DNA from: Cycas panzhihuaensis
Lineage: Eukaryota; Cycadophyta
Length of the DNA: 64,000 nt
Direction of reading: 5' to 3'
NCBI GenBank assembly: GCA_023213395.1
Contig: CM041465.1
Coordinates: 47,437,741 to 47,501,740, forward strand
The notes under the pieces were generated by a model. The model was not told where the DNA came from and did not search any database. It worked only from the letters and a program-made list of their open reading frames with translations. The position numbers were made by a program, and so were the translations under genes. Of this stretch, positions 1-10,774 are shown piece after piece. Numbering within the stretch: the stretch's first letter is position 1; each line of letters starts with the position of its first letter.

Positions 1-579
1 ATATTTAATGATAATTTAATATGTAAATCTCAATACATATTGGACATAATGAAAATCCTCCTTAGTAGTTATTACATTTGATTTAAAGGTGTATAACACT
101 AATTAAATGACATGTTTATCTAATTTATTAATGATAGTTAATGACACCACTTGATTTTATATTAATGAACGGCCTAGCTTATTTATAATTGATCTTAGAG
201 AGATAAGTGGAGATGATATTATTTTTACCTATTTATGAGACATGGAAAATAAGTCTCATATATTCTTTTCTTAGAACCAAAATTAGTTATTTAAGAGTCT
301 AGTTAATATATGATATATGCTTTTCAATGGAAATTTTGACTTAACATATATGATAAGAAGCATAGAAATACATTGTTTATATTACTTTGTTATAGCTAGC
401 TTAACTTGGCTAGGTATTATACCCTATTCCTAAAGTTAGTATGTTTAAATTATTGACTATTGATGTTTGTATTATTTGTTGCTAAAATAAAGTTGTAGAT
501 GTGTGCAAAAGTATAGATGAAAGTAGCACACAAGTTATTTGCTCATACATAAGAGGCAAGATGAATGAAGCTACTTTTA
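1..579. other. AT-rich stretch, no gene seen
   Basis: I see no convincing coding frame, RNA gene or repeat in this stretch. It lies immediately upstream of the family X retrotransposon remnant and may be more of its decayed internal region, but no protein motif supports that. Confidence 0.4.
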
Positions 580-1202
580 TACAACATATAGATTGTGTTG
601 TTATTCTCCTATATAAGAGATGAGCTTTTATGCTACTCTTATGACAACATTTTACTTAATAGTTAAGTGTTGTTTTATTTGTTGATAAATCATATATAAA
701 AAACACATCAAAGAGAATTAATGATTACAACAACTGATTACTTACATATTTTAATAGATGGTTGTTATTTTATATGCACATTAGTAATCATTTTTATTCA
801 TGAGATTTTTTAGATAATAGGTGGACAATATTGATTATATTGGCTTTATAGGTAAAGATATAAAGTTATTAAATAAAAGATTTTATATAAATATAATAAG
901 TAAAAGTCATGAGATTATAATTAATTGTTTGGTTGATTGACATAGTTATACAAGTATTTTATAGGTTGAATTATCATAGTTGATCATTAATGATTATAAA
1001 TAACTATAAATAGTTACAAGTTAATTGCTTACAAGAAACAAATATGATATTTATAGGTTTATAGGTTATAAGTGATACAATTTAATTTAGTTTGATATAG
1101 CTTAATATATTTAATATAGGTTTACAAGTTCTAGCATATAAGAAAGAAAAAGGCATTAAAGACCAAGGTTGAAGACTTAAAGATTTGAAGACATTAAATA
1201 TT
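580..1202 (+). mobile_element. LTR-retrotransposon family X, 3' internal remnant
   Basis: This AT-rich stretch has no readable protein but matches the reverse complement of 21631-22150 over several hundred bases. One shared block reads TATTTTAATAGATGGTTGTT here. The match includes the bases leading into a purine-rich tract and an LTR in both places. A shorter third match lies at about 19100-19180. The best reading is the non-coding 3' internal end of an old LTR-retrotransposon family whose coding part is gone or outside the window. Copia or Gypsy cannot be decided here. Confidence 0.6.
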
Positions 1203-1211
1203 AAGAGGGAG
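1203..1211 (+). other. Polypurine tract of family X
   Basis: The sequence AAGAGGGAG directly precedes the start of the X LTR. The minus-strand X copy has AAGAGGGAA in the same place (about 21621-21629). This is where plus-strand DNA synthesis is primed in LTR retrotransposons. Confidence 0.65.
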
Positions 1212-1566
1212 TATTAGAATATGTGATGTCTTTATTTATCTTATATGTAATGCAATATTATAGACCCGCCCAAATTCTCACTTGCCAAAAGTATTAATAT
1301 ATGTAATATAAATAACTATTTATGTAAACATCATATTAGATGATAAAAAATCTCAAGAGATATTATAGGCTATTTGTGAGGTGACATGTCTATAAATATG
1401 TACACACACTACTTAAGAACATGAGAAAAGGAAATTAACTTGAAGATGTAATTACTTCATATCATAAGAGGAACTCCCAACTCCAACCTTCTTCAATGTT
1501 TTTTTCTACATTGGATGTTCCATATATAAATCTATTGTCTCTCTTATGGTGATGCTTTATCGTTTT
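1212..1566 (+). repeat. Family X LTR, left part (split by element A)
   Basis: This LTR starts TATTAGAATATGTG, where the minus-strand copy (21620 downward) starts TGCTGGAATATATG, so the canonical TG has probably decayed to TA. The two copies align through TCTCAAGAGATAT and TTTTTTCTACATTGGATG to the bases before 1566. Here the LTR is cut by element A and resumes at 16287. The two parts sum to about 500 bp, close to the 475 bp of the intact minus-strand LTR. It contains a TATA-like TATAAATA at 1391-1398. Confidence 0.65.
1391..1398 (+). promoter_or_regulatory. TATA-like box in X LTR
   Basis: TATAAATA lies about 180 bp into the X LTR, a plausible place for an LTR core promoter. It is a motif match only. 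Confidence 0.35.
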
Positions 1567-1893
1567 TATTGAAATAATGCCCATTAGAGCTCATATCCAC
1601 CTAGGGTTTATTACTCATATTAGAAAGATAACTATGATAATGGTAGAGATATTATTATGGCTCTATGTTAGATCTTAGCTCTACCTAGTTATACTATATC
1701 AAATATTAGTAACATCCATTCTAACATTTGTTTATGCTAGTCAACAGTAAATGGTGAGCAGTGCCTCACATCCCACTTATTTATGTATGGGGTCTAAAGA
1801 CCCTAGTGTTCATCAGCATCACCATTCCATCAAATTACTAATTTATTCTCTCATACATTTCCCATACTCCTTTTGTCCCATAATTCTATCATT
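1567..1893 (+). repeat. 5' LTR of element A (327 bp)
   Basis: It matches 15960-16286 along its whole length, and both copies are exactly 327 bp. Shared blocks include TATTACTCATATT-like and GTCTAAAGACCC-like stretches. By eye identity is roughly 80%, indicating an old insertion. The LTR is followed at once by a primer-binding site. Its left neighbour is the interrupted X LTR. Confidence 0.8.
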
Positions 1894-1905
1894 TGGTATT
1901 AGAGC
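1894..1905 (+). other. Primer-binding site of element A
   Basis: TGGTATTAGAGC differs by one base from TGGTATCAGAGC, the common plant primer-binding site complementary to the 3' end of initiator Met-tRNA. It abuts the 5' LTR. Confidence 0.75.
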
Positions 1906-3184
1906 AGAGTTTAAGAATTCAAAGCATAGCTCAAGTATTTGAACACCATCTTCCCTATTATAGAAGTGACTGTTCAAAGCCAATGTTCAGAGCTATTGTT
2001 CCAAGAACTAGCCATGTTCAAGGAAGTCATCTATAGATGAATCTTATGAGAAATATCTCTACTTTTATTTAGTATTTCTCTTATTCTATAGAGTCTCTTT
2101 TTAATACTCGCATCTTATTCATTTCCTTTTGAAGCATTTGCCTTATTTAGTGATATTACATAAAATTGCATCACATTTATGATAGTTATATATTATTTAA
2201 TTATCCCTTATTTAGTGGCTATATTTGGGTTACCTTGTATCATTTCTCTTACCTATTTTCTAAGGAATATTATAATATATTAATGGAGTATTGATCATCT
2301 GGAATAGATTCTAGTTTTGGAGATCTTCTCTTAACTTATTGAAAAGCAATAAGAGAAGCATTAGTGGCACAAAGTTGCACTCACATAAAGCTAAACAAAG
2401 AATTCTAAATATGAATACAAACTCATTAACAAATAAGTGAATGTTACCCATCTGATAAAGCTCTCAGAATATGCCTATGCTAGAAGTGTTGGAAGTTAGA
2501 GTTACTCTCCATCAGACATCAAAGAATGGTTGAGGAAGAGATGGAGTCCTCTACACAAATCAGCACTTGAAATTATCATCTTCTAACACTAGTGGATCAA
2601 AAATATTTCATTTTGAAGATTGTCTTTTATGTCTGACCTATTGTATTTGCACTTTGTTTAATACATCTTGTTTAATATTTTTTGTGCCATTCTTTTTCAC
2701 CCAAAATTGTGTCATCCTCTATGTGTTTCTATATGGCCAATATCTATTTTTAATTGAAGTCACAATTATATTATTTGTATCACTTATTAACTATATAACT
2801 ACATATTGAAGTTTAAATATTTACACCCATCCATTTGCACTCTGCACATTCCTTTCTGTATGAAATCTTGGTCTAGTCTATTTGAATCTGTATTCTTAGA
2901 TCAATCTCATAGCTGAATTTATCTTTAACTCTATGATATGTGTGTTGCAGTTACATAAATACTATTAATGTAAACTTTATTTATGTTGTGTTTTTAATAT
3001 TTTTTAAATATTAACCTTTGTACTAAATATCAATTAATACTATGTAATACTTTGGTGTCTCTTTTTTTTTTTTTTAACTGAATATACTTATAATAGTTAA
3101 TCATTGAATTTCAGATTTAGTTGCATACTTTTAATGCAATAGTTGCATTATTTTTCTACATAGTATGACTGCGTAGTCTCCAAT
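1906..3184 (+). other. Untranslated leader of element A, first part
   Basis: This region lies between the primer-binding site of A and the insertion point of B. Open frames of 60-80 codons in it have no recognisable domain and I do not call them genes. The leader continues after B at 10775. Confidence 0.55.
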
Positions 3185-3189
3185 AAATT
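3185..3189. repeat. TSD of element B, left copy
   Basis: AAATT here and AGATT at 10770-10774 flank element B and differ at one base. A 5-bp duplication is normal for LTR retrotransposons. Confidence 0.6.
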
Positions 3190-3325
3190 TGTTAAAACTA
3201 TGTAATACCTCCTCTATTTCTTCACATTTGTGTAAACTAATGTTTATATTGTACTAAAAAATCCTTTTATATAATTAAATTATTTTGTATAATAAGGTCA
3301 GGTCCACCTCTTATGTCGTTAAGTC
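3190..3325 (+). repeat. 5' LTR of element B, left part
   Basis: These 136 bases align without length change to 10388-10523 of the 3' LTR. The LTR is then interrupted by insertion C and resumes near 5874. Confidence 0.8.
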
Positions 3326-3343
3326 TATTGGGTGAAGGATCTA

Positions 3344-3631
3344 GTTGGCACACTCTACTTCACTAAAGTAATGGCATATAATAAGAGCAAAATGAAGAGA
3401 ACAAGATTGAGAGCAAAAATGAGAGGTGATAATTATGAGTGTCCCTTTCACATTTAACTTTATATAATAGAGGATGTATATTAGGGTTCCCAAAGGAGTT
3501 TCTCACCTAATAACATGACCCTGAAATTACACTAAAATATAAATGAAATTACTTTTAACTTTGTGGCTTGGCTAACCTAAAGTCACCTTCATATAATTAA
3601 TCTAATGACCTTGAAGTATTAACATCCATCA
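3344..3631 (-). repeat. LTR-like block, minus strand, inside C
   Basis: Read on the minus strand, the purine tract AAGGGGGAG lies just before TGATGGATGTTAATAC at 3631, a typical Copia purine tract and LTR start. A TATA-like TATATAAAG follows downstream. The LTR would run left toward the inverted terminus. No direct second copy of this LTR is present in the window. Confidence 0.5.
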
Positions 3632-3643
3632 ATCTCCCCCTTA

Positions 3644-4019
3644 ATGGTAAAAGGTCATTACGATAAAATCTATTCTATGAGGTCTTCATTTGAGCCTCAT
3701 TATTATATTTATACTTTTATAGAAATACCCTCACGGGGAATAAAAACCTATGAACTTTCTAAGATTTATAGCCCCTTAAATCAAAATGGAAAAGGTGGCT
3801 CTTGATGTAGCCTGATAGCCAAGTAGCTTAAATACCAACTTTGATATCCTTAGGTCCTCTTTTGAATGCAACTTTTGATCTACAAGAAGAAATATGCTTC
3901 TCAAAGAATTAGGGTCCCTCTCATAGTAGAGGAAATAACCAAGTAAGGGGTAGATGATGAGGCAGAGAGAATTAGCCATAAGATTAATAGAACCCTCAAC
4001 AACAATAACCTAGACAGTC
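3644..4019. other. Inter-domain stretch of insertion C, nothing recognised
   Basis: This lies between the minus-strand purine tract and the plus-strand zinc-knuckle region. A minus-strand frame of 67 codons (3776-3979) shows no known domain and is probably chance. Confidence 0.4.
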
Positions 4020-5081
4020 TCAAGGCCAAGAACCACATTTTAATATAAGATAGTCAAGCCAAACAAGTACTTTAGGAATTGGAAATCAGATTATCATGTG
4101 TGAAAGGTGTAATAGGAAATGACACCTTACAAAGGATTGTTGTACACCTGCATACAAGTTGCCTAAGTTTCAATAAAAATACAAAGCTCATAATGTTGAT
4201 GAAACATATGAAGAACAGCTTTATGGTGCAAGTTTTCTTAAGCACACATTTAAATACTTGAGGGAAGAATCATTGATCAAACTAAGAGGTATTTTGAAGC
4301 TCATTATGGCTATGCCACTTGTGATCTTGAATCACCAATGCAAACCCCTCTTGGAGTTGTAAACAACAGAACTTCAAATACCTTCTCATGGATCATGGAT
4401 ATAGGAGCAACACAATATATGACCTACAATCAAGATTTATATCAAACTTTTGATTCCAATGTATATGGTATCATTCACATGGCTGAAATATCCCAATACC
4501 CAGTTGAAGGTATTGGAAACATACGCCTAAAACTCCTAGGCTTAAGAGACTTTACATTACTTAATATCATGTACATTCCTAATTTGGAATAAAACCTACT
4601 CTCCTTATTCACTCTTATCTCTCATGGATTCGATCTTAGTATTACTATAAATGACCAAACTCTCTAGGTCATTCACCCTCTAATAAATCGAGTGGTCTTA
4701 ATTAGAAAGCTTACTAGCAAATTATTTAAGTTGAATAACACCTTATCTTCTAAAGCTAATTATGCCTAAAGCCCTTATGTTGATGAAGAATTTACTTTAG
4801 TACCACTTTGACACACCCTAAGTTATCTCTAGAAGCTCTTTGGCATGCTTGCATAGGCCATGTTCATACCCTTCCAGGTCTACCTAAGTTCTCCTCCAAG
4901 CCCTTTAAATGTGAAGCATGTATCATAGCCAAATCTCATAGATATCACTTTACCAATAGTATATGAAAATCAAGTTATCCTCTTCAATTAGTACACTCTG
5001 ATCTATGTGGACCAATGTCCATTCCATCATTGAAGTAAAAATTATATTACATGTCCTTTATTGATGATTTTACTAGGAAAG
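4020..5081 (+). pseudogene. Copia gag end, protease and integrase N-part (broken)
   Basis: Domains run in the Copia order. A CCHC zinc knuckle reads CERCNRK-stop-HLTKDC near 4096. A protease reads WIMDIGATQYMT (about 4390-4425), where Ile replaces the Ser of the usual DSGAT. A GAG-pre-integrase segment (about 4840-4945) has LWHACIGHV and CEACIIAKSH, giving the H-H-C-C zinc ligands. The start of the integrase core has LVHSDLCGPM and FIDDFTRK. The frame breaks off at about 5081, before the rest of the integrase. At least eight stops are present. It would process and integrate a Copia element, but the protease is mutated and the integrase cut off. Confidence 0.75.
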
Positions 5082-5868
5082 TGTTGGTGGATTATTACCA
5101 TTGCTTGCCACTTAATCATATTTCTCCCTATTGTGCCAGGTATATCAGTTGCATGTATTAGTAGCATTTTTATTTACTATCTCTTTTACTTCATCATCTT
5201 CAACATGTCTTCTCAATTTAAGTAGAATGTAAACTACATCTTAAAAGGGAAAGACAATTGGGATCTATGGTATATTGGAGTTAAGAATGCTACTAAGTAT
5301 GAAGGCCTTTAGAAAGCCTATTTACAGCCTACACCTATTATTCCTGTGATAGGAATAACACCTATCTCTAGAGGAATTCCATATGTATATCTAGTAGATC
5401 TTGCAACTAAACTATAATGGGAGATCGATGATGAGAAGATTTATGTAGGTATTTTATTAGTGACCGATCACTCCTTGTATAATCTAATTGATGAAGAATA
5501 ACACGATACAACCTGGAAAGTCCTTAAGGTTCTTAAAAAGAATTTTGATGCAAAGTCTAATCTTAAATTTATTAATCTAGTCTTAAAGATGAATAAGATG
5601 AAGATATAGAAGGGACATACACATGAAATAATCAACCTCCTTTGACTAATCAAACAAGCAATAGACAAAGATTTTAAGACCTAATGTATTACATAGACAT
5701 TTCTCATATAGTCTTATTTACATGTATCTGTTTATAAGAACTTGCATGGGAGTCTTTAATTAAGTGGAACATTAAAGACACTTAACTTTGAAGCTCTTAC
5801 AGAGAAGTTTATAGAATTTAATAAGACCTTTGATACTAATTTTGTAACTTTAGATCCTTCACCCAATA
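5082..5868 (+). pseudogene. Copia gag fragment in C
   Basis: A gag-type frame starts with ATG at 5205 (MSSQFK), then GKDNWDLWYIGVKNA and KAYLQPTP, typical of the Copia gag N-terminus (a Trp-rich start and a leucine-rich helical region). It continues through KVLKKNFDAKS and LVLKMNKMKI to the right end of C. Internal stops fall where Gln or Trp is expected. The preceding bases 5082-5204 include AGGTATATCAGTTGC, a degenerate match to a primer-binding site. This gag therefore probably begins a second Copia piece joined at 5081 to the truncated integrase. Confidence 0.6.
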
Positions 5869-5873
5869 AAATC

Positions 5874-6122
5874 AGCATATCCTATTACATTGTAATCTTA
5901 GCAAATGGCTATAAATATTGCCCTACATACTTGTACATCATGTTAGATAGTGATTAATGTAGAAGCTCTACTTGAGAGATAGCCTACAGTGTGGTGAATT
6001 AACTCATACCTTTGTATGTTTATTTTGTATGTCCATTTACTTGATATATTGAATATTTATTAATATTTTGATCATTATACTTGAATCAGGATATACATAT
6101 TTAGATCTTGATATTTTTCACA
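5874..6122 (+). repeat. 5' LTR of element B, right part
   Basis: This aligns to 10524-10769 of the 3' LTR, ending TTTTTCACA. It carries TATAAATA at 5910-5917, conserved at 10557-10564. Confidence 0.8.
5910..5917 (+). promoter_or_regulatory. TATA-like box in LTR of element B
   Basis: TATAAATA is present at the same place in both LTRs of B (10557-10564 in the 3' LTR), as expected for the LTR core promoter. Confidence 0.5.
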
Positions 6123-6134
6123 TGGTATCAGAGC
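6123..6134 (+). other. Primer-binding site of element B
   Basis: TGGTATCAGAGC is an exact match to the classic plant site for initiator Met-tRNA and directly abuts the LTR end. Confidence 0.85.
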
Positions 6135-7689
6135 TTATATATGCCTAATTTAAAGTTTTTTAATGATTTAAAGCTCTTTTACTCCATTTCCTTCATATTC
6201 TTAAGCAAATCTAAAGTTTTATATTTGCGTTGAAGCTAAGAGCAATTGTTTCTAGTTATCTACAACCTCTTATAGTAACTTGTTCACCTATTTGTACTCA
6301 TCTAGGGTTTGGATTTAAGTTTTTTGAAGAAAATGAATGAAAAATCATATTTTTCATTTATTACAACCCTAATATTAATCATTTATTCTTGTTGGAGATT
6401 TATTTATCCTTTTGGTAGCTCTAAACCTATTTTTACTTCTTATTAGAAGAGATTTGAGGCGGTTTCAGGTTTTATTTTACTTAGTTTTACTTAGTTGGGC
6501 TCCCACAGCCCCCTAAACTTCCACAGCACTATTCTCCTTAGTATGAGATTCTTTTTCAAAAATTTCACTTATATTAGATACCTCTCATCATTGCATCTCT
6601 TTTCTCTAAAATTTTCTCTTATTTTGAGGTTATTTGATCCCCCTGTTAGGGTTTTGTACTTCTCCTTTAGTTACCTATGTTTGCGTGCAAGCCACATAAA
6701 CCTCAAAAAAGGTACATATGCTATTTTTATGATATCTCTAAAACTATTTATATGATTTATAAATTGTCTAAAGTGATAGAAAGTTGATTTAGAGCTCTAT
6801 AGTTTAGAATCAAATTTAGCTAGATTTAGAGCTAATTTATAGGAGATATTAGCTACTCAAGTTGAAATTTATATTTGAGCTATTTGAGCTTTTTGTTTTA
6901 AGATTTGAAGGTATTTTTCAATTTTATTGAGGTTCTTTTGCTAGATTAGGTTGTGGCTTATCATTTTTAGCTATTCAATTCTAACTTTTAAGGTTAATTA
7001 AGTGTATGGTGATGTCTCATATGTAGGTGTTACTCTTACAAGGTTAAAGAAGTTAACTCTCAAACCTTGGCCCATCAAGAGCATTCTAAACCTACCCTTG
7101 CCATTTTAATTTATTTTATTTCCTTTTCATTTCATTTATTACATTAAAAAGAATCTCTTGTATATAATAAGCTTGCTTTAAAATTTTAATTTTTACATTA
7201 AAATGATAACTCTAAAATAGAATGCCCATTTCCAGTCTTACAAGGGGAATAGTTAAGACCCTTAAAGCTACCATCATGTATATGCCCTTGCCCTACTCAT
7301 ATTAGATGAGGAACATCATTGGATATTAGGTGTAATAGGTGGTAGATTGAGGAGGAGACCCTATCGTTTAGAGTTTGGAGGCTAGGCTAGACCCAAGGGG
7401 TGAGTGTCTTAGTTAGCAAGTTATTACCACTAAATCTGTCATTCAGTATAAGATGAGTATAAGTGGGGAAACAAATTAGGCAGGTCCTTAGGACCTTCTT
7501 TATATTCTACATATTAAGGTATATTAATCCCTTGAGCTTACGTACTAGTATATTGAGTCCTTAGTTTTCCACTTATGAGCAGGCACCATTAAATAAGATA
7601 GTAGCTGAGAGCTTTCCTAGAGACCTTTTCCTTAGAATTCTAGATTAGAATCTACTTAGGTAGATTAGGACCTCATCATACAAAAACTT
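6135..7689 (+). other. Long untranslated leader of element B
   Basis: About 1.55 kb separate the primer-binding site from the first gag-like codons. An 86-codon open frame at 6495-6755 has no recognisable domain. I see no gene, tRNA or clear repeat. Confidence 0.5.
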
Positions 7690-8640
7690 TAAAAAATATG
7701 AAATACATTTAAACATGGTATTGCAACTGCTTCTTTCTAATAACATCAAACTCAATGGCATTAATAACTTTATACCTACATAAAAGCAAGTAAAAAACTT
7801 ACTTATCATGAATTAATATTGGGCCTATGTTAATGGGGACATGCCCATGCATAAGCCTACTCAAGATCCTAACAACTCCACTAAAACTATTCCACCTGAT
7901 CCTATAGCCTTAGCCAACTTTAAAGTTAAGGACAACATAGTATTATCCTTCCTCTAGTTAGTGGTTGAAGACAAAGTGGATTAAAACATTGAAATAGTAT
8001 AATGCTCAAATGAAGCTTGGACCATACTTTGTTCCCTATATGAGAGGAAGGATAAATCTAGGTCTCTTACCCTTAAGGCTTATCTATTTTTCATGCCCTT
8101 TGCCAGAAATATTATAAATCATTTAACTGAAGTCAAAACCATTAGAAACCAATTGATTATCCTTGGTGAGCTGCCTTTTGACCATGATCTAATCTTAAGC
8201 ATTATAAATATCTTATCCATAGAATACAATTCCTTCATCTCCAAGTTACATGATAATTATTCCAATATAGACTTTATAACCTTTGAGAGGCTCTTACTTT
8301 AAGAGGAAAATATTCTCAACTAACTAGGGGTAATATCAATATCTAACTCAGCTCCTACCTTTACAGCCCAAAACTTAGCAGAGGGTAAGATTATTAATAG
8401 AGTAGTACAATAACTTAGTCAACAATAAGACCTAACTTAACTCTTAGACTCTCTCTCTATATCATAAGAGTCACATCAACATCCAACTCAATAGCATCTT
8501 GTTGGCACCTCCTCCTCCTATCTAACTCAACAACCTTAATAGTCACAACATCAACCATAGGGATTATCTTAAAAGAATTAGCAGGGCAAACAAAATATCA
8601 CCTACCTCTACTGTAGAAAAATTGGACACCTAACTGTTAA
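7690..8640 (+). pseudogene. Copia gag of element B (broken)
   Basis: The frame begins near 7714 with MVLQLLLSNNIKLNGINNF and matches the Copia gag pattern: a short N-terminus, then the helical core with CSNEAWTILCSLYERK, LTEVKTIRNQLIILG and LPFDHDLILSIINIL. The open part 8093-8302 is the core. A single knuckle-like segment CRKIGHLTVKY lies at about 8608-8640, missing some ligands. Gag would form the particle and bind the RNA. Stops interrupt it at several places, mainly in Gln and Trp positions. Confidence 0.75.
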
Positions 8641-8739
8641 ATATAGGAGAAGATAAGCTAATTTGTAACTCTTATAAAACTAAGAAAGATAAGTATATGG
8701 GCCAATTTATTAATAACCACCCTCCTAAGTAGATACAAT

Positions 8740-10360
8740 AACTTTTAAAATATGCTCCTCCTCCTCCCATAGCTGCAAAGAGGCCTTCCAAGATTAGACA
8801 CTCTATAAATTTTGCCCTCATGGCATATGTCCTTGAAACTCTTGAGCCTTCCACATTTGAGGAGGTGGTAAAAGACCAAATATGGAAAGTAGTTATGGAT
8901 GAAGAGATAAATTATATCTAAAAAAATAGCACTTGGGAGCTGACTAAATTGCCATATGGGAAGAAAGTAATTAACTATAGATGGTTATACAAGATAAAGT
9001 TCCATGTAGAGGACACCATAGATCGTCACAAAGCTCGCATTGTTATAAGATGTTTTAAACAATAGGAAGGAATTGACTATGATAAGACATGTGTACTAGT
9101 AGCCAACATGACCACATTCCATTTACTTATGTCACTAGCAGCCCAATTTGGATGGCATGTTTACCAAATAGATGTGAAGAGTGCTTTCCTCAATGGAGAG
9201 CTCAAAGAAGAATTTTTCTTGAAACAACCCCTAGGCTATATTATTCTAGGATAAGAACACTTAGTTTATAGACTCAAGAAAGACCTTTATGAAATCAAGT
9301 AGGCACCACATACCTAGTATGTAAAAATAGATACCTTTCTTACTTAATATGGATTTAATCATTCACTCTTTGACCTTGATCTCTACATTTGAGTTAGAGA
9401 TAATTTGATCACTATCATTATATTTTATGTGGACAATCTTGCTATCACTCATAATAATACAGATGGAATCTCTTGGCTTCAATTAGAGTTAAATAGTAAT
9501 TTTAAGATGACTGACCTTAGCATGCTCTACTACTTCCTTAGAATTGAAGTTTGGCAAGAACTAGGACACATTGTCTTAACCCGAACCAAGTATACCAATG
9601 AACTCTTAGAAAGATTCAGGATGATAAATTATAAAGCTATAGTAATTCCTATGGAGACAGGGATTAAGTTAAACCTGAATGAATAAGGAAAATCATTTGA
9701 TCCCACTTTGTACTGACAGTTAGTTAGAAGTCTCATCTATCTCACTCACACTCGCCTAGATGTCTCATATATAGTAGGGATTTGCTCCAAGTATATGTCA
9801 CAACCCAAATCATCTCATTAGAAAGTAACCACTAAGATTCTCAAATACATTTGTGGCACTTATCAGTTTGGCTTTGAATATAACAAGACTGAATCACCTA
9901 TTCTAAGGGGACATATAGATGTTGATTGTTTAGTTACTAGGATACATGCCATTTAACTTTAGGTTATTTTTTTTATATAAACTCATCTGCAATATCGTGG
10001 AGCTATAAGAAGTATCCTAATGTTGCTCTTTCCTCCACTAAAGTAGAATATAAAATAGTTGTCCATGCTATAGCAGAGTTGATTTGGATTAGAAGGATTC
10101 TCACTGAGCTTGGACTTTAGCAGAATTCACCAACCATCTTGTACTATGATAATCAAAGCATGTTAAAGATGACAAAGAATCATGTATTCCATGTTAGAAC
10201 CAAGCACATTGAGGCCTACCATCACTTCATCTATGAGCATGTCCAGAATGAAGAAGTTGATCTCATCTACCATCCTATTGAAGACCAGCTCATTGACATC
10301 TTTACTGAAGCACTTGATAAACTGAAGTTCAAATGGTTTAGATTTGACCTCGGCATCTAA
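8740..10360 (+). pseudogene. Copia reverse transcriptase and RNase H of element B (broken)
   Basis: After a proline-rich lead-in (about 8752), the RT reads FEEVVKDQIWKVVMDEEI and then QIDVKSAFLNGELKEE. The catalytic motif appears as FYVDNLAI (about 9424-9447), where YVDD is usual, so the second Asp is lost. It continues with FKMTDLSMLYYFLRIEV, then SLIYLTHTRLDVSY. RNase H ends with YYDNQSMLKMTKN and RTKHIEAYHHFI, closing at 10360 just before the purine tract. No protease or integrase lies between gag and this RT, so a deletion removed them. Numerous stops show it is inactive. Confidence 0.85.
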
Positions 10361-10378
10361 AGAAATAAAGTTGTTATT

Positions 10379-10387
10379 AAGGGAGGG
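10379..10387 (+). other. Polypurine tract of element B
   Basis: AAGGGAGGG directly precedes the 3' LTR start TGTTAAAAC at 10388. Confidence 0.8.
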
Positions 10388-10769
10388 TGTTAAAACTATG
10401 TAATACCTCCTTCATTTCTTGACATTTATGTAAAATAATGTTTATATTATACTAGATGATCTTTTTATATAATTAAATTATATTAGATAGTGAGGTCAGA
10501 TTCACCTCTTATGCCACTAAGTCAACTTATCCTACATTGTAATCTTAGTGAATGGCTATAAATATTGCCCTACATGCTTGTACATCATGTTGGATAGTAA
10601 TTAATATAGAAGCTCTACCTGAGAGAGATCCTAATATATGGAAAATTCACCCGTACCTTTGCATGTTCATTTTATATGTCTATTTGCTTGATATATTGAA
10701 TATTTGTTAATATTTTAATCACTATACTTGAATTAAGGTACACATATTTAGATCCTAATATTTTTCACA
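10388..10769 (+). repeat. 3' LTR of element B (382 bp)
   Basis: It begins TGTTAAAACTATG and ends TTTTTCACA, matching the interrupted 5' LTR at 3190-3325 and about 5874-6122. The 5-bp TSD AGATT follows at 10770-10774. Confidence 0.85.
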
Positions 10770-10774
10770 AGATT

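Larger units (their letters stand above)
3326..5868. mobile_element. Insertion C in the 5' LTR of B, with 18-bp inverted ends
   Basis: The left end TATTGGGTGAAGGATCTA (3326-3343) is the perfect reverse complement of the right end (5851-5868). The insert is flanked by AAGTC (3321-3325) and AAATC (5869-5873), a 4-of-5 TSD. Both terminal dinucleotides could be decayed TG..CA. Inside are an LTR-like block on the minus strand next to the left end, Copia protease/integrase sequence on the plus strand, and a separate Copia gag running to the right end. It is therefore composite: either a rearranged Copia insertion or an LTR-type insertion carrying later insertions. Confidence 0.55.
3190..10769 (+). 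mobile_element. Copia element B, inserted in leader of A
   Basis: Element B begins TGTTAAAACTATG and ends TTTTTCACA, with a 382-bp 3' LTR (10388-10769). Its 5' LTR is split by insertion C into 3190-3325 and about 5874-6122. A canonical primer-binding site follows at 6123. The internal region has a long leader, a Copia gag and a reverse transcriptase/RNase H, but protease and integrase are missing between gag and RT. By eye the LTR halves are about 85-90% identical. Frames contain many stops, so it is a dead, internally deleted copy. Confidence 0.85.

Noticed and set aside
3326-5868. Classical DNA transposon
   Set aside because: The inverted ends look suggestive, but the interior is Copia sequence, no transposase is readable and the flank duplication of 5 bp fits LTR elements better.
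6495-6755. 86-codon frame in the leader of element B
   Set aside because: It has no domain, is T-rich with hydrophobic composition, and has no conserved counterpart. It is most likely chance.
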